Assembly: GCF_036632915.2 (NCBI RefSeq)
Contig: NZ_CP155552.1
Coordinates: 558,001-622,000 of the forward strand
DNA: 64,000 nt
Direction: 5' to 3'
Origin: Faecalibacterium taiwanense
Lineage (GTDB): Bacteria; Bacillota; Clostridia; Oscillospirales; Ruminococcaceae
Part shown: positions 42,903 through 50,615 of the stretch, piece after piece
Position numbering within the stretch: position 1 is the first letter of the stretch
Layout of the letters: each line of letters begins with the position of its first letter
Notes under the pieces: model-generated
The model's input: the letters and a program-made list of their open reading frames with translations, nothing else
Databases searched by the model: none
What the model was told of the DNA's origin: nothing
Made by a program: the position numbers and the translations under genes

Positions 42903-42931
42903 ATTATAGCACGGCTCCTTTCGGATTGCAA
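42903..42931 (-). promoter_or_regulatory. Promoter of the rib operon
   Basis: The minus-strand -35 is TTGCAA (42926-42931), the spacer is 17 bp and the -10 is TATAAT (42903-42908). The start of transcription falls just before the riboswitch. Confidence 0.8.
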
Positions 42932-43204
42932 GGGCATTCTGCAAACCGGGACGAAACCGGGATGAAGCGAATCGCTACAACAATAAAATCACATCGTCCG
43001 TAGGACAATGTGAACGGAGAATCCAAAGGGGCGCGGGTCGCCAGTGGCAACCTCAAAATGCGTTGCATTTTGAAGCGCTTGACCGAGCCGACAGGCGAGA
43101 GCAGCGCCCTTTGGCACACGACTTTGCTTGCAAAGTCTATTCCGAACAAGACGGTACGAACGGGAGGTGCTGGAAATGGCAGCAGAAAAGATCAAGGTCT
43201 ACAC
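42932..43204. other. Non-coding, hairpin-bearing junction next to the recombinase remnant
   Basis: No intact gene. It holds perfect hairpins CAAAATGC/GCATTTTG (43054-43072) and GACTTTGC/GCAAAGTC (43120-43137). A strong GGGAGG site precedes ATG 43176, which opens a 10-codon reading (MAAEKIKVYT) that stops at 43208, overlapping the remnant's start. That short peptide resembles recombinase N-termini, so this may be the residue of a deleted mobile gene. Confidence 0.45.
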
Positions 43205-43708
43205 ATGAAGGTAGATACCACTGCCATTGAGCAGGAGATCGCCGCCTATGAGAAGCAGCTGCGGCAGCACTACTCCACAAAATCCCGGCTTATGGAGGAG
43301 ATCGACAGCCTTGACCCGGACGACCGGCACTTTATCGCCCGAAAATCTGACCTTGACGACCGCCTTTATAAGATGTACGATAAAATCGAAGAGGTGGAAA
43401 ATGAACTGATGGATGCCCGGGCAAAGAAGCAGACCATTGAAGCCGACAAAATCACAGGCGACAACATCTATAAGATCCTGATTTGCTTCGACAAGCTTTA
43501 TGCCACCATGACCGAGGCGGAACGCCGCAGACTGGTGGAGATTTTGATTGATGAGGTGCAGATCTACCCGGAACGCCAGCCTAACGGACAGTGGCTGAAG
43601 TCCGTCCGGTTCAAGCTGCCTATCATCGACCATGACCTTGAATTGAGTTTGGACAATCAGGATCGTGTCGAGGTCGTGTGTTCGATGGTTAGAGTCAAAA
43701 AGCATTGA
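43205..43708 (+). pseudogene. C-terminal remnant of a large serine recombinase
   Basis: 167 aa of the coiled-coil and C-terminal part typical of transposon-borne serine recombinases. A heptad-rich AIEQEIAAYEKQLRQ segment precedes DRLYKMYDKIEEVENELMDARAKK. DKITGDNIYKILICFDKLYATMTEAERRRLVEILIDEVQIYPERQPNG and a beta-rich end follow. The N-terminal catalytic domain (Ser nucleophile) and the DNA-binding middle are absent, so it cannot be active. The preceding 10-codon MAAEKIKVYT reading, with a good ribosome site, overlaps it by ATGA and may be the fused former start. It marks past insertion of a mobile element next to the rib operon. Confidence 0.75.
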
Positions 43709-43852
43709 TCTAATGTGAAGTAGGGTGAACCGTTTTATGGATTCTGTTACACAGCGTATAAAAATGATCCGGCAATATGAAGGAAAATAAGTAGGCCTGT
43801 GCGGTCTGGTGAAAAATAACAACACAAATAGCACAGAGAAAAGGAGCATCCC

Positions 43853-44368
43853 ATGAACGCAAATATCAATTATGATGAGATCCCGGATACCAGTGCCGTG
43901 CAGGAGGACCTGCTTGCGGCGCTGAGCAGCCAGCATGTGACCGTGCACACGAATGAGGAGCCGGACTTCGACTACATGGAAAACGGGGATGTGGCTTTTG
44001 TGGTCAAGAATCCGCACAGCGAAGAGGATCTGCTCATTGAACTGGGCGGCGAGTTCTCGCTCTTCTTCGGCCTGTGGCATGGGCAGTACAAGGCCGTGGA
44101 GTATGACTACGACCGCATGAAGAAGGACATTGCAGCCATTCTGGCGGGCAATGCCGGTGCGCTGAGCCTGTATACCGACGGCAGGTGGCAGGGCAGCGCT
44201 CTCTGCCCGGAGAAGGTGTCTGCCGATGCCGACATGGAAAAGCTGCTGGAACGCTGCTGGCAAAAGCAGGAGCCGAAGGAAAAACTGCTGGCACAGGGCG
44301 GCAGGGTGGAACTGCTTTATTGGGACCCGGCGGAAAATAAGAGCTTTATGATTCCGGCAAAGAACTGA
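43853..44368 (+). CDS. Hypothetical acidic protein
   Basis: 171 aa, no signal peptide or TM, acidic and soluble. It begins MNANINYDEIPD and contains a beta-rich centre (NGDVAFVVKNPHSEEDLLIELGGEFSLFFGLWHGQY) then helices (DYDRMKKDIAAIL, MEKLLERCWQKQEPKEKLL). I recognise no family or motif. AAAAGGAG precedes ATG 43853. It stands alone between the recombinase remnant and the uronate operon, and shares a strong convergent terminator with the mutarotase gene. Function unknown. Confidence 0.7.
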   Translation: MNANINYDEIPDTSAVQEDLLAALSSQHVTVHTNEEPDFDYMENGDVAFVVKNPHSEEDLLIELGGEFSLFFGLWHGQYKAVEYDYDRMKKDIAAILAGNAGALSLYTDGRWQGSALCPEKVSADADMEKLLERCWQKQEPKEKLLAQGGRVELLYWDPAENKSFMIPAKN

Positions 44369-44372
44369 ATTA

Positions 44373-44413
44373 TAACAAAAAGGACACACCACAACGGTGT
44401 GTCCTTTTTGTTA
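44373..44413. terminator. Bidirectional terminator
   Basis: The 18-bp perfect arms 44373-44390 and 44396-44413 enclose loop ACAAC, with A and T runs at the ends. It separates the plus-strand hypothetical gene and the minus-strand uronate operon. Confidence 0.9.
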
Positions 44414-44426
44414 TACGATATGAAGC

Positions 44427-45308
44427 TTAGATCTTCTCGATGGTGATGCTCCAATCAGCGGTCATGGCCTCGTCCGGCTCCAGCACTTCGTGCTTGCCTT
44501 CCTCATTGACGCTGTTGGCCCAACCATTCCACGGCTCCATGCACACAAAGCTCTCGGCATCCTGCTGCCACAGCACGGCGTGGTCGAAGCTGTCGTCGGC
44601 ATCCACAGTCACCTTGTGGCCGCTGCCGCTGTCGGTGAGGGTCATGGGGAACTGCACGCCGGTCAGCAGGCGCACGCTGTTGTCAGCACCTTCCTTGCGG
44701 GTGAGGGTGATCTTTTCCGGGGCAGCGGGCTGCTCGCCCTTGGCGCTCTCGGAACAGGTGGCGCACTTGATATCGAAGTCCACATTCTCCAGCTTGGAAG
44801 CCTTGAAGTAGGGGTGGAAGCCGAAGCTGAAGGGCATGTTGGTGTCGCCCTCGTTGATCACGGTCATGTTGATGGCGGCAGTGTTGCCCTCGAGGTTATA
44901 GTTCATCAGCACGGTGAAATCGAAGGGATAGAGGAACTTGGTCAGCGGGGTGGACTCCAAAATCAGGGTCACGCCGTCCGGGCCGACGCTTTCCACATCC
45001 CATGCGCACAGGTCGGCAAAGCCGTGGTTCTCCATGGGGTATGCCTTGCCGTCAAAGATGTGCACGCCGTTATCCGGCAGGCCGCAGTTGGGGAACAGCA
45101 CCGGCACGCCGAAGCGGGGGCGGTTGCACTCGGAAAAATTGTGGTGGCGGGTCCAGATGTACTCCTCGCCGTTCAGGGAGAAGCCGGTGATCATGCCGCC
45201 GCGCTCCGGGGTGATGACCAGCTCGGTCTTTGCCTCAGCATCGGTGATAACGTACTGCTCATAGCAGGCACCGTTTTCGGTGACATAACGGGTGGTGATC
45301 TGATTCAT
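44427..45308 (-). CDS. Aldose 1-epimerase (galactose mutarotase) family protein
   Basis: 293 aa. A beta-sandwich of the GalM superfamily: PERGGMITGFSLNGEEYIW at the N-terminus, FPNCGLPDNG, MENHGFADLCAW with the catalytic-site His, SFGFHPYFKAS with the second His, and C-terminal CMEPWNGWANSVNEEG with the Glu. It interconverts alpha and beta anomers of sugars. Located at the end of the uxaB-uxaA operon, it may handle uronate or galactose anomers before isomerisation. The start overlaps the end region of a 54-aa membrane protein (3 nt apart, with AAGGAGG inside that gene), so the two are coupled. Confidence 0.88.
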   Translation of the reverse strand: MNQITTRYVTENGACYEQYVITDAEAKTELVITPERGGMITGFSLNGEEYIWTRHHNFSECNRPRFGVPVLFPNCGLPDNGVHIFDGKAYPMENHGFADLCAWDVESVGPDGVTLILESTPLTKFLYPFDFTVLMNYNLEGNTAAINMTVINEGDTNMPFSFGFHPYFKASKLENVDFDIKCATCSESAKGEQPAAPEKITLTRKEGADNSVRLLTGVQFPMTLTDSGSGHKVTVDADDSFDHAVLWQQDAESFVCMEPWNGWANSVNEEGKHEVLEPDEAMTADWSITIEKI

Positions 45309-45311
45309 AGT

Positions 45312-45476
45312 TCAGTCCTCCTTATGTTTCTGGTTCTGTGCCAGTTTTTCAAAATAATAATCAATGCCATAGCGAATGAGATATTTTATGACCCTTGCAA
45401 TAACGGCCACGATAGCGGCAAAAATGCCGCCGTAAAGCAGAAACGCATAGATCATCATGCGAGTGGTCATAGCCAT
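45312..45476 (-). CDS. 54-aa single-TM membrane protein in the uronate operon
   Basis: Too short for a standard ORF scan. The reading starts MAMTTRMMIYAFLLYGG, has one hydrophobic helix (YAFLLYGGIFAAIVAVIARV), then basic and aromatic IKYLIRYGIDYYFEKL and a charged end HKED. GGAAGGGAAG lies 7 nt before ATG 45476. The last codons carry AAGGAGG, the ribosome site of the mutarotase gene, whose ATG is 3 nt after the stop. The same-strand, tight arrangement argues for a real gene. I know no family. It could be a small accessory subunit for a transporter or a membrane enzyme. Confidence 0.7.
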   Translation of the reverse strand: MAMTTRMMIYAFLLYGGIFAAIVAVIARVIKYLIRYGIDYYFEKLAQNQKHKED

Positions 45477-45553
45477 AAAAACACTTCCCTTCCGTTTTCA
45501 TGCACAAAGAGGCTGCCGTACAGCCAAAGTGCCATACAGCAGCCTCGAAACGA

Positions 45554-47044
45554 TTACAGAACGACGCCGTCCTTGAAGATGGAGATCTCGCGGAAGCCGT
45601 GCTTCTCGGCCTTGGTCTGCTCACCGCTTGCAACGCGGATGACCAGATCCAGCAGATCCTTTGCAGCCTCGTCGATGGTCTTTTCGCCATCGGCGATCAC
45701 GCCGGTGTTGAAGTCGATCCAGCCGGATTTCTTCTGGGCCAGCGGGGTGTTGGTGGAGATCTTCAGGGTGGGAGCCGGGGCCGAGAACGGAGTGCCGCGG
45801 CCGGTGGAGAACAGGATCAGGTGTGCGCCTGCGGCGGTCATGGCCGTGGCAGAAACCAGATCGTTGCCGGGGCCGTACAGCATGTTCAGGCCCTTGGTGA
45901 CAACGGGATCACCGTAGCCGATCACGTCCATGATGGGGGCAGTGCCGCCCTTCTGGACGCAGCCGCAGCTCTTGTCTTCCAGCGTGGTGATGCCGCCCTG
46001 CTTGTTGCCCGGAGAGGGGTTATCGTAGACCACCTCGTTGTGGCTGATGAAGTAATCCTTGAAGCCGTTGATCATGTGCTCAGCCTTGACAAAGACGTCA
46101 TGGTTGATGCAGCGATCCATCAGGAAGCCCTCAGCACCGAACATCTCGGGCACCTCGGTCAGCACGGTGGAACCGCCGCGCTGGCCCATCATGTCGGAGA
46201 AGCGGCCGATGGTGGGATTGGCGGTGATGCCGGACAGGCCGTCCGAGCCGCCGCACTTCATGCCCACCACCAGATCGGACACGGGGATAGGCTCACGCTT
46301 GAACTGCCCGGCATAGGCAGCCAGCTCCTTGAGGATATCGCGGGCAGCGGTGAACTCGTCGTCCACCTCCTGACAGGTGAGGAACTTCACACGGTCGTGG
46401 TCGTACTCGCCCAGCTCTTCCACGAACTGATCGTGCTGCAGGTTCTCGCAGCCCAGATGCAGCACCAGAACGGCGGCAGCATTGGGGTGGCGCACCAGCG
46501 CAGCCAGCAGCTTGCGGGTCTGTGCATGGTCGTGGCCGGTCTGGCTGCAGCCGAAGGGATGGGTGAAGGTGTACAGGCCCTCGATGGAGCCGGTGACCAG
46601 ATCCTGATTGTCGGCAACGATCTTCTTGGCGATGTCGTTGACGCAGCCCACGGTGGGGATGATCCAGATCTCATTGCGGATGGCGGCACGGCCGTCCTTG
46701 CGGCGGAAGCCCATAAAGGTCTCCGGCTCGACCTTGGGCAGGGGAGCCAGATCCGGGGCGGGGTTGTAGCTGTACTCTACCTCACCGGACAGGTTGGTGT
46801 GCACGTTGTGGGTGTGCATCCAGCTGCCGGGAGCGGCATCTGCGGTGGCGTGGCCGATGGGGAAGCCGTACTTGATCACGTTCTCACCGTTCTTGATGGG
46901 CTTCACGGCCATCTTGTGGCCCTGCGGAATGTCCTCCAGAGCAGTCACAGAAAGACCGTCCACTTCCACCAGCGTGCCCTTGGCAATGGGGTGCAGGGCA
47001 ACGACCACGTTGTCGATGGGGCTGATATGAATTGCCTGCGGCAT
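45554..47044 (-). CDS. uxaA: Altronate dehydratase UxaA
   Basis: 496 aa. It dehydrates D-altronate to 2-keto-3-deoxygluconate, using Fe. The N-terminal 90 residues are the SAF-like domain (VVVALHPIAKGT, IPQGHKMAVKPI, GSWMHTHNV). The main domain has the family segments FRRKDGRAAIRNEIWIIPTVGCVN, FTHPFGCSQTGHDH, LGCENLQHDQF, MKCGGSDGLSGITANP, and SCGCVQKGG. Several Cys and His residues are likely metal ligands. I chose ATG 47044 (MPQAIHI); the longer reading runs into the family B repeat. Co-transcribed with uxaB. Confidence 0.95.
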   Translation of the reverse strand: MPQAIHISPIDNVVVALHPIAKGTLVEVDGLSVTALEDIPQGHKMAVKPIKNGENVIKYGFPIGHATADAAPGSWMHTHNVHTNLSGEVEYSYNPAPDLAPLPKVEPETFMGFRRKDGRAAIRNEIWIIPTVGCVNDIAKKIVADNQDLVTGSIEGLYTFTHPFGCSQTGHDHAQTRKLLAALVRHPNAAAVLVLHLGCENLQHDQFVEELGEYDHDRVKFLTCQEVDDEFTAARDILKELAAYAGQFKREPIPVSDLVVGMKCGGSDGLSGITANPTIGRFSDMMGQRGGSTVLTEVPEMFGAEGFLMDRCINHDVFVKAEHMINGFKDYFISHNEVVYDNPSPGNKQGGITTLEDKSCGCVQKGGTAPIMDVIGYGDPVVTKGLNMLYGPGNDLVSATAMTAAGAHLILFSTGRGTPFSAPAPTLKISTNTPLAQKKSGWIDFNTGVIADGEKTIDEAAKDLLDLVIRVASGEQTKAEKHGFREISIFKDGVVL

Positions 47045-47080
47045 AGTTGTTCTCCTTATCGTATCGCACAAAAGGGAATG

Positions 47081-47215
47081 AACCCTCTCCGTCATCGCCA
47101 TGCGATGCCACCTCTCCCGAAGGGCGAGGTCTTTGCGATGAAAACTTTACGTTTCCACGTTTCCGCAAAAGCTCCCCCCTCGGGGGAGCTGGACGCGAAG
47201 CGGACTGAGAGGGTT
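47081..47215. repeat. Family B element, copy 3 (between uxaB and uxaA)
   Basis: AACCCTCTC and GAGAGGGTT termini. The left hairpin uses CACCTCTCCC-gaag-GGGCGAGGT and the right one AAGCTCCCC..GGGGGAGCT. It lies inside an operon and so does not fully stop transcription. Confidence 0.72.
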
Positions 47216-47252
47216 CACACCTCAAAGCAATGTTTCTTTTAAACGATCAGGC

Positions 47253-48767
47253 TTACAGGCAGCTCTTGTAAGCAGCCTCGGCACCCTGAGTGCGGATCAT
47301 TTCCAGATCAGCCAGAACAGCGGCCTCCAGACCCTCGATCTTGGTCAGATCCTGATCCCACATCTGGGTGTTGGTCAGCACGGCGTTCACCAGCTGAGCA
47401 GCGGTGTCGTCCTTGTGTGCATAGTAGAAGTCCAGTGCCCATGCGTCATCCTGGATCTTGTAGGTGTTGCCGGCAGGACGCTTGCAGATCAGGCCGTCAG
47501 CGGTACGCTCCTGAATGTCGCTGGAATAGAAGGCAATGTAGGCTGCCAGAGACATGGTCAGGCACTTGGGCAGCTGCTTCTGCTCCTCGATGTAAGCCAG
47601 GAAGGAAGGCATGTTGCGGGCCTTCCACTTGGAGGTGGAGTTCAGGGAGATGCTCATCAGCTCGTGGTTAACGAAGGGGTTGTTGAAGCGGTCCTCAACA
47701 GCGGAAGCAAACTCTTCCAGATCCTTCTTGTCCAGCGGCAGGGTGGGGATGATCTCCTCGTGCAGCATCTTGTTCATGAAGCCGCGGATGGTGTCGTTGT
47801 GCATGCAGTCACGCACAATGTCGAAGCCGGCCAGATATGCGCCCAGAACGAAGCCGGTGTGTGCACCGTTCAGGATGCGGACCTTGCGCTTCTTGTAGGG
47901 GGTAACATCGGGCACGACCATGACGTTCACGCCGGCCTTCTTGAACGGCAGCTTGTCCTCCAGCTCAGCGGGGCCTTCGATGACCCACACGCCGAACACT
48001 TCGCCCACGTCCAGAGCGGCATCATGGTAGCCGTTGGCCTCTTCCATGGCAGCCAGTTCCTTGGGATCGCGGATGCGGCCCGGAACGATGCGGTCCACCA
48101 GAGTGGAGCAGAAGGTGTTTGCGTTGTTCATCCAGTCGATGAAGGCAGGCTCCAGATTCCAATCCTTGGCGTAGTTGTTGCAGCACTTCTGCAGCTCCTT
48201 GCCGTTGTTGTCGATCAACTCGCAGGACAGGATGGCCAGACCCTTGTCAGCAGCGCCGTTGAATGCCTTGTAGCGCTCGAACAGCACGCGGGTCAGCTTT
48301 GCGGGGAAGCTGTTGGGAGGAACCTGATCGAACTGGCTGTCGCCCTGCGTGTAGGCGATGCCGGCCTCAGTGGTGTTGGAAACGATGGTCTCCAGATCGG
48401 CAGAACGTGCCAGTTCCAGCACTTCGTCCCACTTGCCGTCGATGTAGGGGCACACACAGTCGGACACGCAGGAGATCACGCGCTTTGCATCGACCTTCTG
48501 GCCCTTCTCGCTGCCGCGCAGGTACAGGGTGTACAGGCCCTCCTGCTCGTTGATCCAGTCTGCCATCTGGGGAAAGTTGCTGATGGGCTGCACCAGCTTG
48601 ACCTTGCCGTTGTAGCCGGCCTTCTCGTTTGCGATGTCATAGAAGTAATCCACGAAAGCACGCAGGAAGTTGCCCTCGCCAAACTGCATGACCTTGACGG
48701 GTGCATCCTTCAGGATGTAGCCGTTGTAGCCGGTGCCTTCCAGAACCTTGTAGTTCAAAGTTTCCAT
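47253..48767 (-). CDS. uxaB: Tagaturonate reductase UxaB
   Basis: 504 aa mannitol-dehydrogenase-family enzyme that reduces tagaturonate to altronate with NADH. An NAD-binding fold opens the protein (VKVMQFGEGNFLRAFVDYF). The catalytic-domain signature KRKVRILNGAHTGFVLGAYLAG is present, and NNPFVNHELMSISLNSTSKWKARNMPSFL follows. UxuB (fructuronate reductase) is the related alternative, but the length and the uxaA/uxaC neighbours favour UxaB. First gene of the minus-strand operon, with a promoter at 48840-48869 that contains an operator candidate. Confidence 0.93.
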   Translation of the reverse strand: METLNYKVLEGTGYNGYILKDAPVKVMQFGEGNFLRAFVDYFYDIANEKAGYNGKVKLVQPISNFPQMADWINEQEGLYTLYLRGSEKGQKVDAKRVISCVSDCVCPYIDGKWDEVLELARSADLETIVSNTTEAGIAYTQGDSQFDQVPPNSFPAKLTRVLFERYKAFNGAADKGLAILSCELIDNNGKELQKCCNNYAKDWNLEPAFIDWMNNANTFCSTLVDRIVPGRIRDPKELAAMEEANGYHDAALDVGEVFGVWVIEGPAELEDKLPFKKAGVNVMVVPDVTPYKKRKVRILNGAHTGFVLGAYLAGFDIVRDCMHNDTIRGFMNKMLHEEIIPTLPLDKKDLEEFASAVEDRFNNPFVNHELMSISLNSTSKWKARNMPSFLAYIEEQKQLPKCLTMSLAAYIAFYSSDIQERTADGLICKRPAGNTYKIQDDAWALDFYYAHKDDTAAQLVNAVLTNTQMWDQDLTKIEGLEAAVLADLEMIRTQGAEAAYKSCL

Positions 48768-48839
48768 CTTGTTGATCTCCTTTATAAACTTGCTTTGCTT
48801 ATCAGAGAGCCTCTTTGTCTGCCCTCTGCTCCTTACCCT

Positions 48840-48869
48840 ATTTTATGCTGTTGTATACAAATAAGTCAA
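48840..48869 (-). promoter_or_regulatory. Promoter of uxaB-uxaA-mutarotase operon
   Basis: The minus-strand -35 is TTGACT (48864-48869), the spacer is 18 bp and the -10 is TAAAAT (48840-48845). The palindrome TTGTATACAA fills the spacer. Confidence 0.65.
48851..48860. promoter_or_regulatory. TTGTATACAA operator between the uxaB -35 and -10
   Basis: A perfect 10-bp palindrome placed where a repressor would exclude RNA polymerase. It shares its core with sites at 48965 and 7492. Confidence 0.65.
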
Positions 48870-48964
48870 GAGCTTTGTGCAATATTTTTAGCCGTAAGGT
48901 GACGATTTGGGGCATTTCCAGCGAAAAGCACAATTGTGTGCTAGAAAATTTGTCACTTTTTCAG

Positions 48965-48993
48965 TTGTATACATGCGTGTTTTCCGTTATACT
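48965..48993 (+). promoter_or_regulatory. uxaC promoter with an operator covering the -35
   Basis: The -35 is TTGTAT (48965-48970), the spacer is 17 bp and the -10 is TATACT (48988-48993). The -35 is part of the operator-like TTGTATACAT (48965-48974). A further variant TTGTACACAA lies at 49033-49042 in the leader. Confidence 0.65.
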
Positions 48994-49093
48994 AAAGGTA
49001 AGACAAACCTGCCCGTGCAGGCGGGCGTCCCGTTGTACACAAGGTTTGACGGATTTTTAACAAAAACCATCAGAGAAAAGGAGTTATCGACCC

Positions 49094-50527
49094 ATGAAAG
49101 CATTTATGGATAAGGAATTCATGCTCCAGTCTCCCACTGCTCAGCATCTGTACCACGACTACGCTGCGGATATGCCTATCTGCGACTACCACTGCCACAT
49201 CCCTCCCCGTGAGATCTACGAGAACCGCCGCTTTGAGAACATCGCTCAGGTGTGGCTGGGCGGCCGCAACCCGGACGGCAGCTACTTTGGCGACCACTAC
49301 AAGTGGCGCGTGATGCGTTCCAACGGTGTGCCCGAGGAGTACATCACCGGTGATAAGCCCGACCGCGAGCGCTTCCAGAAGTTTGCAGAGGCTCTGCCCA
49401 TGGCCATCGGCAACCCGATGTACCACTGGACCAACCTCGAGCTGCATGTGTTCTTTGGCTACGACGGCGTGCTGAACGGCGACACCGCTGAGGAAGTGTG
49501 GAACCTGTGCAACGACAAGCTGCAGCACGATCCCAAGCTGACTGTCCGCGGCCTGATCGAGCAGTCCAACGTTGCCTTCATCGGCACCACCGATGATCCC
49601 ATCGATGATCTGTACTGGCACAAGAAGATCAAGGAAGACTCCACCATCAAGTTCACCGTGGCTCCTTCCTTCCGCCCCGATAAGGCAATCAACATCAACA
49701 AGCCCGGCTTTGCCGAGTACATGGGCAAGCTGGCCGCTGTTGTGGGCAAGGAAAAGCTGGCCTGCATCGACTGCGTCACCGACGCTCTGACCAAGCGCAT
49801 CGAGTTCTTTGCCGAGATGGGCTGCCGCGCTTCTGACCACGGTCTGGATTACATTCCCTACCGTGAGGCCACCAAGGAAGAGGTCAACGCCATTTACCAG
49901 AAGGTGATGAAGGGCGAAACCTGCACCGTGGAAGAGGCTGAGAAGTACCAGACCTACATCCTGATCCATCTGGGCAAGCAGTATCACCGTCTGGGCATCG
50001 CCATGCAGATCCACTACAACTGCCTGCGCGGCGTGAACCGCAAGATGAACGCTCTGCTGGGACCCGACACCGGCTATGATATGATCAACACCGCTACCTG
50101 CGGCGGCGAGATCGCAAGCCTGCTGAGCGCCCTGAACGACACCGACGAGTGCCCCAAGACCATCATCTACAGCCTGAACCCCGCCGACGACGCACAGATC
50201 GGCACCATTCTGGGCTGCTTCCAGAACAGCGAGGTGCCGGGCAAGATCCAGCACGGCTCCGCATGGTGGTTCAATGACCACAAGATCGGCATGGAAGAGC
50301 AGATGACCCGTCTGGCAAGCCTGGGCCTGCTGGGCAACTTCGTTGGCATGCTGACCGACAGCCGCAGCTTCCTGAGCTACACCCGTCACGACTACTTCCG
50401 CCGCATCCTGTGCAACATCATCGGCCAGTGGGTCGAGGATGGCGAGTATCCCAACGACGAGAAGGCTCTGGAGAAGATCGTCAAGGGCATCTGCTTCGAC
50501 AACGCAAAGCGCTACTTCAACCTGTAA
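49094..50527 (+). CDS. uxaC: Uronate isomerase UxaC
   Basis: 477 aa TIM-barrel amidohydrolase relative. It isomerises galacturonate to tagaturonate (and glucuronate to fructuronate). The N-terminal metal motif is ICDYHCHIPPREI, with the two His, and the family signature VWLGGRNPDGSYFGDHYKWRVMRSNGV follows. GTTDDPIDDLYWH and VAPSFRPDKAININK are typical. A third His is in AMQIHYNCLRG, and an Asp in MLTDSRSFLSYTRHDYFRR closes the site. AAAGGAG precedes ATG 49094. Divergent from uxaB with shared operators. Confidence 0.96.
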   Translation: MKAFMDKEFMLQSPTAQHLYHDYAADMPICDYHCHIPPREIYENRRFENIAQVWLGGRNPDGSYFGDHYKWRVMRSNGVPEEYITGDKPDRERFQKFAEALPMAIGNPMYHWTNLELHVFFGYDGVLNGDTAEEVWNLCNDKLQHDPKLTVRGLIEQSNVAFIGTTDDPIDDLYWHKKIKEDSTIKFTVAPSFRPDKAININKPGFAEYMGKLAAVVGKEKLACIDCVTDALTKRIEFFAEMGCRASDHGLDYIPYREATKEEVNAIYQKVMKGETCTVEEAEKYQTYILIHLGKQYHRLGIAMQIHYNCLRGVNRKMNALLGPDTGYDMINTATCGGEIASLLSALNDTDECPKTIIYSLNPADDAQIGTILGCFQNSEVPGKIQHGSAWWFNDHKIGMEEQMTRLASLGLLGNFVGMLTDSRSFLSYTRHDYFRRILCNIIGQWVEDGEYPNDEKALEKIVKGICFDNAKRYFNL

Positions 50528-50558
50528 GAAGTTCTGCCTAAACTGAATAAGGCAATAG

Positions 50559-50597
50559 AAAGCCCCCGGAACGGTGTGAAACGTTCCGGGGGCTTTT
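50559..50597. terminator. Bidirectional terminator between uxaC and the secreted protein gene
   Basis: The arms AAAGCCCCCGGAACG and CGTTCCGGGGGCTTT pair perfectly (15 bp), with T on the plus side. Confidence 0.88.
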
Positions 50598-50615
50598 GCT
50601 GTAAGCAGATAATGT

